Positions 17,701 to 25,784 are shown, numbered from the stretch's first letter. The stretch: DNA of 30,540 nt from Gammaproteobacteria bacterium (GCA_003562535.1 PWUP01000209.1:1-30540); one strand, 5' to 3'. Numbers and translations are program-made. The notes: generated by a model not told the origin, from the letters alone.

Positions 17701-18057
17701 GTGTTGATCTGAGGTGTGGTTGATGACCAATTCGGTGATCACTTTCAGATCACGGCGGTGAGCCTCGCGCACGAAGCGGCGGAGATCCTGCCGGGTACCG
17801 TAATCGGGGTGGACATTGCGGTAATCGCCGATGTCATAGCCGTCATCACGCAAGGGTGACGGGTAAAAGGGCAGTATCCACAGAGTATTGACGCCGAGCG
17901 ATTTCACATAGTCCAGTTTACGGGTCAGACCGCGAAAATCACCGATGCCGTCGTTGTTCAGATCGAAGAACGCTTTAACGTGGAGCTGGTAAATAATCGC
18001 GTCTTTGTACCACAGCGGGTCGTCCTGCCAAGACGGTGGCGCTGCATTGCTGCTCAT
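14722..18057 (-). CDS. treS: Trehalose synthase / maltokinase fusion (TreS-Mak)
   Basis: Bifunctional 1111-residue enzyme. TreS isomerises trehalose and maltose, and the maltokinase phosphorylates maltose to maltose-1-phosphate, the GlgE substrate. The GH13 domain spans about 10-550. The likely nucleophile is D212 (GVDGMRLDAIPYL), the acid/base E254 (FLAEANQWPED) and the third carboxylate D320 (LRNHDELTLE). The maltokinase domain (about 590-1105) has the phosphotransferase loop YHGDYHLGQVL (H962, D964) and the metal-binding IIIDFEGEP (D981). Start: the minus strand shows AAGGGG 7 nt before the ATG at 18057. A TTG two codons upstream would be only one base from that Shine-Dalgarno, so ATG is preferred. 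The AAGGGG overlaps the glgE stop codon and only 12 nt separate the genes, implying coupled translation. A REP-like hairpin follows. Confidence 0.96.
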   Translation of the reverse strand: MSSNAAPPSWQDDPLWYKDAIIYQLHVKAFFDLNNDGIGDFRGLTRKLDYVKSLGVNTLWILPFYPSPLRDDGYDIGDYRNVHPDYGTRQDLRRFVREAHRRDLKVITELVINHTSDQHPWFQAARRAPKGSAKRNFYVWNDDDRKFPETRIIFTDTESSNWAWDPVAKQYYWHRFFSHQPDLNHNNPSVVNAVTRIMRFWFDIGVDGMRLDAIPYLCVREGTNNENLPETHAVLKQMRAAMDTRYQGRMFLAEANQWPEDVREYFGDGDECHMAYHFPLMPRMYMAIAQEDRYPIIEIMRQTPDIPDNCQWAIFLRNHDELTLEMVTDKERDYMYRTYAADPRMRINVGIRRRLAPLLDNDMDKIRLMNSLLMSMPGSPIIYYGDEIGMGDNIYLGDRNGVRTPMQWSPDRNAGFSKADPQRLYLPPVMDPIYGYEAVNVEAQSRNPSSLLNWMKRLITVRKSHQAFGRGSLRFLRPGNRKILAYIREYEHDTVMCVANLARSAQPVELELGDYEGRVPLELMGRTAFPPIGELPYLLTLSGYGFYWFSLASDIREPTWHEPWLPPAELPVLVIFQGWASFFPEKQSITHRRVLAQQLQQQLADEVLPEFLEHQRWFAAKGEPISAIRLNRRDLWQTEQTSWLLLQLDVLLTHSEPQSYFLPLAIAWEQDAEELGVMPSVALLAKVRRQADVGLLCDAFTDEDFCHVLVDNMGRNQEIALEGGGILRFSTTRAFAELVGTTSQALPIRRPQRESSNTVRILGEQLFLKAYRRLRPGINPELEMGHFLTEVSPFEPTAPLVGALEFIAADGTHTTLAILQGLRPNQGDAWSWTLDYLGRFFEDSLTQPELYESLESAHSVYQLMSHTLGQRTGELHRTLASDTDNPAFDPEPITESDLDHWLSTIEYEAKFTLDKLALSLEQLPQQHRATAERLLGLSHKLAPHLARLRPGEGFSAVKTRYHGDYHLGQVLINENDCIIIDFEGEPARSFEERRCKHSALRDVAGMLRSFDYAMQTALMDMQAAQPNLLEHLQPTALEWRQQASAAFLEGYRQTLGDCRVYPEDNAHGRQLIALFTLEKALYELRYEMDNRPEWIGVPLDGLCSILAKVPS

Positions 18058-18069
18058 GATCAATCCCCT

Positions 18070-20061
18070 TTAGCCGTGATCAGTGGTAGAATCAGTAGAC
18101 ATATTAGCGCTGACATGGAAAATATGGGCGGCGACTTTATGGGGGTTTAATTCCACATAATTGCGTTCGCCTTGCCAAGTGTAGCGCTCGCCGGAAATTA
18201 AATCCTCAACCTGATAAGGCCGTTCTGGATCAACACCCAAAGCGGTTAAATCCAGTGTGGCCCAACCCGACTGGGTAGCGCGGTAATCGAGGCTAACAAC
18301 CACCAGAATGATATCGGACAACGTCTCGTCGGTTTTGCTGTAGCACAGCATCTGATCGTTATCAATCGAGTGAAACACCAAGCGCCAGTCTGCGTGTAAC
18401 GCCGGATGGCTATGGCGAATCCGGTTGATTCGAGCAATAAAGTCGGTCAGGGCATCCGGTCGATCCAGCGCCCAGTCTTTGATCTCGTATTTTTCCGAAT
18501 AGCGGTATTCTTCCTTGTCGGGTGCCAGTGGAGTGTGTTCCCAGACTTCATACGCTGGCCCATAAATCCCGTAGTTTGCCGTCATGGTTGCCGCCAAAAC
18601 CAGGCGAATCAAAAAGGCCGGACGCCCCCCATATTGCAAATAATGCGGCAAAATATCCGGCGTATTCGGCCAAAAATTCGGTCGAAAGTATTCGCGACTG
18701 TCAGTAGCCGTCAATTCTTGGAGATAGGCTTCAAGTTCCTCTTTGGTATTGCGCCAAGTAAAATAAGTGTAGGACTGCGTGAACCCGCCCTTAGCCAAGC
18801 GATGCATGACCTTGGGACGGGTAAAGGCTTCGGAGAGAAAAATCGCTTGCGGGTACTGGGCTTTGACCTTAGCAATCGCATAATCCCAAAAGCGAAAGGC
18901 TTTGGTATGGGGGTTATCGACTCGGAAAATCATCACCCCTTGCTGACACCAGTACAGAAACACGTCGGTCAACTCATCCCATAAGTTCTGCCAATCTTCG
19001 GACTCGAAATTCAGCGGGTAAATGTCTTGGTATTTCTTCGGCGGGTTTTCCGCATACTGAACCGTGCCATCCGGCCGCCAGCGAAACCACTGGGGATGTT
19101 CGCTCACCCAAGGGTGATCCGGGGCAGCCTGAAAAGCGATGTCTAAAGCCACCTGCATATTCAATTCATTGGCGCGGCGAACAAAGTCATGAAAATCGCC
19201 TAAGGTGCCCAGTTGGGGGTGAATGGCGGTATGCCCCCCTTCTGCCGCACCGATGGCCCACGGCACCCCAACGTCATCGGGTTCGGCAATGAGGGTGTTG
19301 TTTTTGCCCTTGCGATTAATGCGCCCGATAGGATGGATCGGTGGTAAATACACCACATCGAAGCCCATATCGTGAATACGCGGCAGCCAACGTGCGGCAT
19401 CGCGCAAGCTACCGTGCTCTAAACGGATGCCACAGGAACGCGGGAAGACTTCGTACCAAGTACTGAACCGAGCGTAGGGGGGGTCAACAATGACCGACAA
19501 GCTGTGGGCGTAATTGCTGGCCCAGCGCCGATCGGCATAGCGCATCATCAAACGGGCGAGTTCACCGTCCAAAGCCTGCACCCGACGAGTCTCCAAATCA
19601 CCGTCACCGCCTAACCATTCAGCCCAGCCCCTGAGCTGCTTGGCTTCATCACCCCGCGCTCGGTCAGCCGCTGCGGCAATCCACTCGGCCCCCACCCGCA
19701 AGGCTAAGTGAATATCGTCAGGATCAATACGCCGTTGGAAATCGTGGCGCCAGGATTGAAAATGATCGACCCAGGCACTGATGGTGTACTCATAACGCCC
19801 CAGTTCGCTGACGCTAAACACACCACGCCAACGATCATTACCCAAGGCCACCATCGCGTGTTCCTGCCACTGATCAGCGCCCTCACGGCGATAACGCAAT
19901 ACCACGGTCAATGTATCATGACCATCACCAAAGGCATCGCATTCGACCACGACCTGCTCGCCCACGACGCGCTTGATGGCAAACTGACCGCCATCGATTT
20001 CCGGCTTCACCGCTTCGATCACTGCTCGGCAGCGGCCATCTAGGTTTGTCGGTTCCGACAT
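18070..20061 (-). CDS. glgE: Alpha-1,4-glucan:maltose-1-phosphate maltosyltransferase
   Basis: Transfers maltosyl units from maltose-1-phosphate to the non-reducing end of alpha-glucan, releasing phosphate; a GH13_3 enzyme known from actinobacteria and scattered proteobacteria. The product is 663 residues. An N-terminal beta-sandwich and helical insert occupy about 1-200. The catalytic barrel begins near STWYEVFPRS and VVYLPPIHPIGRINRKGKNN. The nucleophile is D382 (FRVDNPHTK) and the acid/base E411 (FLSEAFTRPKVM); their spacing of 29 equals that of D394/E423 in the Streptomyces enzyme. The ATG at 20061 has GAGGA 6 bp upstream. It is the first gene of a two-gene unit with treS-mak. No glgB branching-enzyme gene lies in the window, although glgB often accompanies glgE. 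Confidence 0.95.
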   Translation of the reverse strand: MSEPTNLDGRCRAVIEAVKPEIDGGQFAIKRVVGEQVVVECDAFGDGHDTLTVVLRYRREGADQWQEHAMVALGNDRWRGVFSVSELGRYEYTISAWVDHFQSWRHDFQRRIDPDDIHLALRVGAEWIAAAADRARGDEAKQLRGWAEWLGGDGDLETRRVQALDGELARLMMRYADRRWASNYAHSLSVIVDPPYARFSTWYEVFPRSCGIRLEHGSLRDAARWLPRIHDMGFDVVYLPPIHPIGRINRKGKNNTLIAEPDDVGVPWAIGAAEGGHTAIHPQLGTLGDFHDFVRRANELNMQVALDIAFQAAPDHPWVSEHPQWFRWRPDGTVQYAENPPKKYQDIYPLNFESEDWQNLWDELTDVFLYWCQQGVMIFRVDNPHTKAFRFWDYAIAKVKAQYPQAIFLSEAFTRPKVMHRLAKGGFTQSYTYFTWRNTKEELEAYLQELTATDSREYFRPNFWPNTPDILPHYLQYGGRPAFLIRLVLAATMTANYGIYGPAYEVWEHTPLAPDKEEYRYSEKYEIKDWALDRPDALTDFIARINRIRHSHPALHADWRLVFHSIDNDQMLCYSKTDETLSDIILVVVSLDYRATQSGWATLDLTALGVDPERPYQVEDLISGERYTWQGERNYVELNPHKVAAHIFHVSANMSTDSTTDHG

Positions 20062-20339
20062 GAACTGTCCTCATTGCTCGTTGTAATTGTGGGGGGGTAG
20101 CGTATACCGGATGTCGTCCAGTCAGGAGTTATTGTTGTCGGCTCGCCCCGCTTTTGCAAGGTTTGAGCGCCGCAGTGCTGCTCAGTCAGCGCCGTACTGT
20201 CGCGCCAAAAAAATGAAGTTTGAGTTTCCACATTGACTTAGCCCCCGATTAAGAGTAATACTTTAGGTGAGGAGTAAAGGGGGGATACCCCAACACAATA
20301 AGCGCCGTACCACCATCAGCGACCTAAAAGAGACGCGCT
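20062..20339. other. Divergent intergenic region between glgE and the GltD-like gene
   Basis: These 278 bp separate the trehalose-to-glucan unit from the PFOR cluster. A promoter-like pair for the rightward unit is listed separately. A short GGGG-ATA-CCCC palindrome lies at 20281-20291. I found no clear promoter for glgE and no convincing gene. Confidence 0.4.
20233..20261 (+). promoter_or_regulatory. Possible sigma-70 promoter for the PFOR cluster
   Basis: TTGACT (20233-20238; 5 of 6 to consensus) is followed after 17 bp by TAATAC (20256-20261; only 3 of 6). This would leave a leader of about 70 nt before the ATG at 20340. The weak -10 makes it tentative. Confidence 0.35.
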
Positions 20340-21986
20340 ATGACTAACCACAAGTCGATTAATATGACTCGCCCGCTGGATTTAAGGCACGACCAGCGTC
20401 ATGTCGGCCCACAACGTATGCAACGACCGACCTATGTTGATCTGTTGCCGACCTGTAATAACGCCTGCCCAGCCGGTGAAAACATCCAAGCTTGGTTGAC
20501 TTATGCCCAAGCAGGGCAGTTTCAACAGGCGTGGCAGATGCTCACCCAAGACAACCCACTGCCCAGTGTGCATGGGCGGGTGTGTTACCACCCCTGCGAA
20601 ACGGCTTGCAATCGCGGCAAACTCGATTCTGCAGTCAGTATTCACGCTGTTGAGCGTTTTCTCGGCGATCTGGCCATTGAGCAGGATTGGCAGTTTAAAC
20701 TAACCGCGCCCGCCAGCGGTAAACGGGTGCTGGTTGTCGGTGCTGGACCGAGCGGCTTGTCAGCCGCCTACCATTTAACCCGTATGGGGCATAGCGTGGA
20801 AATCCACGAAGCCGGACCAATGGCGGGTGGGATGATGCACTTTGGTATCCCAGCTTATCGTTTGCCGCGCGCTATCTTGGATGCAGAAATCCGGCGCATC
20901 GAGACCATGGGCGTTAAATTCGTGCTCAACCATCGGGTGGATGATGTGCTGGCGGAACAGGCAGAGGGGCAGTTTGACGCCATTTTCGTTGCCGTTGGTG
21001 CCCATATCAGTCGCCGCACGGAAATCCCCGCCCGTGATGCGGGCAAAATGCTCGACGCCATCAGCTTTCTTAAAGACGTGGAAACCGGCAACGCGCCGCA
21101 ACTCGGCCGCCGCGTGGCGATTTATGGGGGCGGCAATACCGCTATGGACACCGCGCGGGTGGCTAAGCGCCTAGGGTATGAGCCGTTGATCATTTATCGT
21201 CGGGATCGGAGCAATATGCCTGCCCATGACTTTGAGGCCGACGAAGCCCTGCAAGAAGACGTTAAAATCCACTGGTTGCGCACGATTAAACAGGTTGAAG
21301 ATACGACCTTTACGGTAGAAGTGATGGCATTGGATGACAACGGTCGTCCGCAGCCCACCGGCCAGTTAGAAACCCTAGAGGCCGATGCCCTGATTATGGC
21401 CTTAGGTCAGGATGTGGATACGAGTTTCCTCAGTAAAGTGCCTGGGGTGAAATTTGTCAATGGAGTCACCGTAGTCGATCAGCGGATGATGACCGGTTAT
21501 CCCGGCTTGTTCGCCGGTGGGGATATGGTGCCCTCGGAACGTACGGTCACGATTGGCGTGGGGCATGGCAAAAAAGCGGCACGGCATATTGATGCTTGGT
21601 TGCGTGGCGAGACCTATGTCAAACCGCCTAAACACCCCTTGGCCACCTTCGATAAATTGCATGTCTGGTATTACACCGATGCCGCACAACGCCCCCAAGG
21701 CCATTTGGATTTAAAACAGCGGCTCAGTGGCTTTGAGGAAGTCGTATCGGGATTAAGCGCCAAAGACGCCGTGTATGAGGCCAAGCGCTGTTTATCCTGC
21801 GGCAACTGCTACGAGTGCGACGGCTGTTACGGGGCCTGTCCGGAAGATGCCGTGATTAAATTAGGACCGGGTAAACGCTACCGTTTCGACTATGATTTAT
21901 GCACCGGCTGTGCCGTGTGTTTTGAGCAGTGCCCCTGCCATGCCATTGAAATGATTGCGGAACCACAACAGACTGATTCTAAATAA
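20340..21986 (+). CDS. GltD-like NAD(P)H oxidoreductase with C-terminal 2x[4Fe-4S] ferredoxin domain
   Basis: A 548-residue flavoprotein of the glutamate-synthase small-subunit type. The N-terminal Fe-S region has C39, C43, C82, C86 and C90. An FAD motif GAGPSG lies at 134-139 and a second dinucleotide motif GGGNTA at 263-268, presumably for NAD(P)H. An FAGGD motif at 391-395 completes the FAD site. The C-terminus adds a Cys-rich ferredoxin segment: C484, C487, C490, C493, C496, C500-P and then C521xxC524xxC527xxxC531-P. No GltB is nearby, so it is not a glutamate synthase subunit. It precedes PFOR on the same strand, which suggests electron transfer between ferredoxin or PFOR and NAD(P)H, or a PreT-like partnership with the DHOD-like protein. 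The direction of electron flow cannot be told. Confidence 0.85.
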   Translation: MTNHKSINMTRPLDLRHDQRHVGPQRMQRPTYVDLLPTCNNACPAGENIQAWLTYAQAGQFQQAWQMLTQDNPLPSVHGRVCYHPCETACNRGKLDSAVSIHAVERFLGDLAIEQDWQFKLTAPASGKRVLVVGAGPSGLSAAYHLTRMGHSVEIHEAGPMAGGMMHFGIPAYRLPRAILDAEIRRIETMGVKFVLNHRVDDVLAEQAEGQFDAIFVAVGAHISRRTEIPARDAGKMLDAISFLKDVETGNAPQLGRRVAIYGGGNTAMDTARVAKRLGYEPLIIYRRDRSNMPAHDFEADEALQEDVKIHWLRTIKQVEDTTFTVEVMALDDNGRPQPTGQLETLEADALIMALGQDVDTSFLSKVPGVKFVNGVTVVDQRMMTGYPGLFAGGDMVPSERTVTIGVGHGKKAARHIDAWLRGETYVKPPKHPLATFDKLHVWYYTDAAQRPQGHLDLKQRLSGFEEVVSGLSAKDAVYEAKRCLSCGNCYECDGCYGACPEDAVIKLGPGKRYRFDYDLCTGCAVCFEQCPCHAIEMIAEPQQTDSK

Positions 21987-22037
21987 TCTCAATAATAACA
22001 AGGCGGATAACGCCAAACTCCAAGGAATAGGAGCTAA

Positions 22038-22104
22038 CGTAAACGTTCAGCCCCCCCTGACTTAAGCCTCCTCTTCCTTTGGGCGAGGGGACTGAACGAT
22101 TACG
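22038..22104 (+). repeat. MITE-like dispersed repeat, short copy inside the PFOR cluster
   Basis: Left end CGTAAACGTTCAGCCCCC and right end GGGGACTGAACGATTACG match as inverted repeats at 16 of 18 positions. The middle, CTTAAGCCTCCTCTTCCTTT, resembles the copy at 6711-6810 but lacks about 33 bp of its right arm. It sits between the stop of the GltD-like gene and the ribosome binding site of nifJ. I saw no clear target-site duplication. Confidence 0.65.
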
Positions 22105-22138
22105 AACCCACCACTGCAGTGTATTGGAGGAAATTATC

Positions 22139-25100
22139 ATGTCCGACCGGCAAATCACCATGATTGACGGCAACGAGGCCGCCGCTTACGTCGCCTACCG
22201 GGTCAACGAAGTCTGTACCATTTATCCCATCACCCCGTCTTCGACTATGGCCGAACTGGCCGATCAATGGGCGTCGGAAGGCATTAAAAATATTTGGGGC
22301 ACAGTACCCTTAGTGATGGAAATGCAAAGCGAAGGGGGTGCGGCGGGTGCGGCTCATGGAGCTTTGCAAACCGGCGCATTGACCACGACGTTCACCGCGT
22401 CTCAGGGATTAATGCTGATGATCCCGAATATGTATAAAATCGCTGGAGAATTGACCCCGGCGGTGTTTCACGTCGCTGCGCGTTCTTTAGCCACCCAAGG
22501 CTTGTCCATCTTTGGTGATCATCAGGATGTGATGGCGGTGCGAGCCACAGGGTTTTGTCTGCTGGCGTCGAACTCGGTGCAAGAAGCCCATGATATGGCG
22601 CTGATCGCCCAAGCGGCCACCTTGGAGTCGCGGGTACCGTTTATCCACTTTTTCGACGGGTTCCGCACCTCGCATGAAATCAATAAACTCACCTTGCTGA
22701 GCGATGCCGAAATCCGTGCCATGATTGACGATGAGTTGGTATTGGCGCACCGCTCGCGGGCGCTGAACCCCGACAATCCGTTTATTCGCGGCACGGCGCA
22801 AAACCCCGATACCTATTTTCAAAGTCGAGAAACCGTCAACCCGTTTTATGCCAAAGTGCCGGATATCGTCCAAGGCGTGATGGATCGGTTTGCCGATCTG
22901 ACCGGGCGACGCTATCAATTATGCGAGTATTTTGGTGCCCCTGATGCCGAGCGTGTGGTGGTCTTAATGGGTTCGGGTGCCGAAACCGCCTGCCAGACCG
23001 CTGAATACCTCAATGCTCAAGGTCAAAAGCTGGGCGTGCTCAAGGTGCGCTTGTGTCAACCGCTGTCGGCGCGCCATCTGCTGGCTCAATTGCCCGCCAG
23101 TGTGCGTTCTATTGCGGTGCTGGAGCGTACCAAGGAACCCGGAGCCAGCGGCGAGCCGTTGTATCTGGACATAGTGAATACCCTAGTCGAAGCCCAGGTT
23201 GCCGATGTGCTGCCGATGGAACGCTTGCCGAGGATTGTCGGCGGGCGCTACGGGCTGTCGTCCAAAGAATTTACCCCAGCGATGTGCAAAGCGGTATTCG
23301 ATGAACTGGCCAAGGCTCAGCCTAAAAACCATTTCACGGTTGGCATCACCGATGATGTCACCCACACCAGTCTTGAGGTCGATTCCAGCTTTATGATCGA
23401 GTCCGAGCGCGCCGTGCGCGCCATGTTCTTCGGTCTGGGGGCAGACGGCACGGTGGGGGCTAACAAAAACTCGATTAAAATTATTGGCGATGATCCTGGA
23501 TTTTTCGCCCAAGGCTATTTTGTCTATGACTCGAAAAAATCCGGCTCGCAGACCATTTCCCATCTGCGTTTTGGCCCTGACGCCATCCATGCCCCTTATC
23601 TGGTGCAGTCAGCGAATTTCATCGGCTGTCATCAGTTCAATTTCCTCAACCGAGGCGACGTGCTGAACAATGCCGCGCCAGGGGCGGTGTTGCTGCTCAA
23701 CACCAGCCCGCATCAACCCCAAGAGGTCTGGGAGCATATTCCCCAGCCGGTGCAGGCGGAAATTATCGCCAAGCAGTTAAAAGTCTATGGGATTAATGCC
23801 GAGCAAGTGGCCCGTGATAACGGTATGGGCACGCGGATTAATATCATTATGCAGACCTGCTTTTTCGCCATCTCTGGGGTGTTGCCGCGCGATCAGGCCA
23901 TCGAAAAAATCAAATACGCCATCGAGAAAACCTATGCGCGTAAAGGCCGCGAGGTGGTGAATAAAAATTTCCAAGCGGTTGATAATACCCTAGTGAATTT
24001 ACATGAAATTGTGGTGCCCGCAACAGCGACCAGCACCACATTACTACCGCCGACAGTGGCGGCTAACGCTCCGGAGTTTGTCCGCAACGTCACCGCCATG
24101 ATGATGGCCGGACGCGGCAACGAGCTGCCGGTCAGTGCCCTGCCGGTGGATGGTACCTATCCCAGTGCGACAACCCGCTGGGAAAAGCGCAATATCTCGA
24201 ATTTTGTCCCGATCTGGGAACCGGAGATTTGCATCCAATGCGGCAATTGCAGCTTGGTGTGCCCGCATGGGGTGATTCGCTCCAAATTCTACGATCAGGC
24301 CGATCTGGAGCAAGCACCAGCGGCATTCAAAACCGCGCCGATTGATGCCCGAGGTATGCCCGATATTCGCTACACCTTGCAAGTCTATCTGGAAGACTGT
24401 ACCGGCTGCGGCTTATGTGTGGAGGTGTGCCCGGCTAAAAGCAAAGAGCAAGTCGGGCATAAAGCGATTAATATGGCTCTAAAAGCACCGGTTCAGGACG
24501 CCGAAAAAGCCAACATTGAGTTCTTCGAGTGCTTGCCTGAGGTGGATCGTGGACGGGTCAATTTCTCAACAGTGCGTGGGGTGCAGTTCTTGCCACCGCT
24601 GTTTGAGTTTTCAGGAGCGTGTGCTGGATGTGGCGAAACGCCTTATCTGAAACTGCTCTCCCAGCTCTTTGGCGACCGTCTGCTGGTGGCCAATGCCACC
24701 GGTTGCTCGTCCATCTATGGCGGTAATCTGCCCACCACCCCGTGGGCGGTCAACAACGAAGGGCGTGGGCCGGCGTGGTCGAATTCCTTATTTGAAGATA
24801 ACGCCGAATTTGGTTTAGGTTTTCGCCTGACCGCCGATCAGCAATTAGCCTATGCGCAAACGCTGCTGCGCGCTTTGGCGGCTCGCATCGGTGCGGATTT
24901 AGTGGATGACCTGCTCCAGGCTGAGCAGACAACTGAGATCGATATTCGCCACCAGCGCACCCGAGTGGCGGTGCTGAAACAACGCCTGAACACCCTAGAT
25001 GATCCCCGTGCTCGCCAGTTACTGGCGATTGCTGACCAACTGGTACGTCGCAGCGTGTGGATTGTCGGCGGCGACGGTTGGGCTTACGATATCGGGTCTT

Positions 25101-25720
25101 CGGGGGTTGATCACGTTCTCGGCAGTGGCCGTGACATCAATATTCTGGTCATGGACACCGAAGTGTATTCCAACACCGGCGGGCAAATGTCGAAATCCAC
25201 GCCGCTGGGGGCGGTGGCTAAATTTGCGGCTGCTGGCAAGCGGGTGGGCAAAAAAGATCTAGCCTTGCAGGCCATTTCCTACGGCAATGTTTATGTCGCC
25301 CGCGTCGCTTTGGGTGCGAATCCCCAGCAAACCCTGCTGGCGTTCCGCGAAGCGGAAGCGTATCCGGGACCGGCGCTGATTTTGGCCTACAGTCACTGTA
25401 TCGCTCATGGCATTAATATGCAGCGAGGTCTGGAACAGCAACATTTGGCGGTGGAGTGTGGGCATTGGCCGCTAGTGCGCTATAATCCGGCAGTACGTGA
25501 ATCAGACGAAAATCCGTTCATACTCGATTCGCCGCGTCCGCGAATTCCGTTGCAGGAATACGCGTATAATGAGGTGCGCTATAAAATCTTGGCTCACACC
25601 CATGCCAAAGAGGCACAAGCTCTGATGGAGCAAGGCCAACAGGCGATTAATCAACGCTGGCAGGTGTACGAAGAGATGGCGGCGCGCGCAGGCGAGACGT
25701 TTCAACCGCAGTTTAAATAA
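22139..25720 (+). CDS. nifJ: Pyruvate:ferredoxin (flavodoxin) oxidoreductase, single-chain
   Basis: Oxidatively decarboxylates pyruvate with CoA to acetyl-CoA, CO2 and reduced ferredoxin or flavodoxin, using TPP and three [4Fe-4S] clusters. The 1193-residue product has the standard order. The pyrimidine-binding domain has YPITPSS (29-35). A transketolase-C-like domain and the gamma-type domain (GADGTVGANKNSIKIIGDD) follow. Two ferredoxin clusters come next: C698, C701, C704, C708-P and C754, C757, C760, C764-P. The TPP/proximal-cluster domain has CAGCGE (828-833), GDGWAYDIG (978-986) and SNTGGQ. The start is fixed by GGAGG at 22126-22130, 8 bp before the ATG at 22139; the frame is open upstream to 22079 but that part lies in the repeat. 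Such enzymes are oxygen sensitive, so activity is likely confined to anoxic or microoxic phases. Confidence 0.96.
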   Translation: MSDRQITMIDGNEAAAYVAYRVNEVCTIYPITPSSTMAELADQWASEGIKNIWGTVPLVMEMQSEGGAAGAAHGALQTGALTTTFTASQGLMLMIPNMYKIAGELTPAVFHVAARSLATQGLSIFGDHQDVMAVRATGFCLLASNSVQEAHDMALIAQAATLESRVPFIHFFDGFRTSHEINKLTLLSDAEIRAMIDDELVLAHRSRALNPDNPFIRGTAQNPDTYFQSRETVNPFYAKVPDIVQGVMDRFADLTGRRYQLCEYFGAPDAERVVVLMGSGAETACQTAEYLNAQGQKLGVLKVRLCQPLSARHLLAQLPASVRSIAVLERTKEPGASGEPLYLDIVNTLVEAQVADVLPMERLPRIVGGRYGLSSKEFTPAMCKAVFDELAKAQPKNHFTVGITDDVTHTSLEVDSSFMIESERAVRAMFFGLGADGTVGANKNSIKIIGDDPGFFAQGYFVYDSKKSGSQTISHLRFGPDAIHAPYLVQSANFIGCHQFNFLNRGDVLNNAAPGAVLLLNTSPHQPQEVWEHIPQPVQAEIIAKQLKVYGINAEQVARDNGMGTRINIIMQTCFFAISGVLPRDQAIEKIKYAIEKTYARKGREVVNKNFQAVDNTLVNLHEIVVPATATSTTLLPPTVAANAPEFVRNVTAMMMAGRGNELPVSALPVDGTYPSATTRWEKRNISNFVPIWEPEICIQCGNCSLVCPHGVIRSKFYDQADLEQAPAAFKTAPIDARGMPDIRYTLQVYLEDCTGCGLCVEVCPAKSKEQVGHKAINMALKAPVQDAEKANIEFFECLPEVDRGRVNFSTVRGVQFLPPLFEFSGACAGCGETPYLKLLSQLFGDRLLVANATGCSSIYGGNLPTTPWAVNNEGRGPAWSNSLFEDNAEFGLGFRLTADQQLAYAQTLLRALAARIGADLVDDLLQAEQTTEIDIRHQRTRVAVLKQRLNTLDDPRARQLLAIADQLVRRSVWIVGGDGWAYDIGSSGVDHVLGSGRDINILVMDTEVYSNTGGQMSKSTPLGAVAKFAAAGKRVGKKDLALQAISYGNVYVARVALGANPQQTLLAFREAEAYPGPALILAYSHCIAHGINMQRGLEQQHLAVECGHWPLVRYNPAVRESDENPFILDSPRPRIPLQEYAYNEVRYKILAHTHAKEAQALMEQGQQAINQRWQVYEEMAARAGETFQPQFK

Positions 25721-25732
25721 GTAATGGCTCAC

Positions 25733-25759
25733 GCCGTTGCTGAATCATTCAGCAACGGC
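25733..25759. repeat. Perfect 12-bp inverted repeat between nifJ and the DHOD-like gene
   Basis: GCCGTTGCTGAA (25733-25744) and TTCAGCAACGGC (25748-25759) pair without mismatch around a 3-nt loop. It is followed by CTTAATCC rather than a T-run, so a strong intrinsic terminator is unlikely. Attenuation or mRNA 3'-end protection fits better. Confidence 0.75.
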
Positions 25760-25784
25760 CTTAATCCGGCAAGGGGCAGCAGCA

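Noticed and set aside
18406..18984. 192-codon open frame opposite glgE
   Set aside because: Antisense to conserved glgE sequence including the nucleophile motif; a coding shadow.
20040..20231. 63-codon open frame upstream of glgE
   Set aside because: Overlaps the glgE start and its ribosome binding site; the protein has no recognisable features.
22079..22138. Earlier start for nifJ
   Set aside because: These codons lie in the dispersed repeat and its flank, while GGAGG fits the ATG at 22139, where the family N-terminus begins.
25737..25784. Earlier start for the DHOD-like gene
   Set aside because: It starts inside the 12-bp hairpin; AAGGGG at 25771-25776 and the family N-terminus point to 25785.
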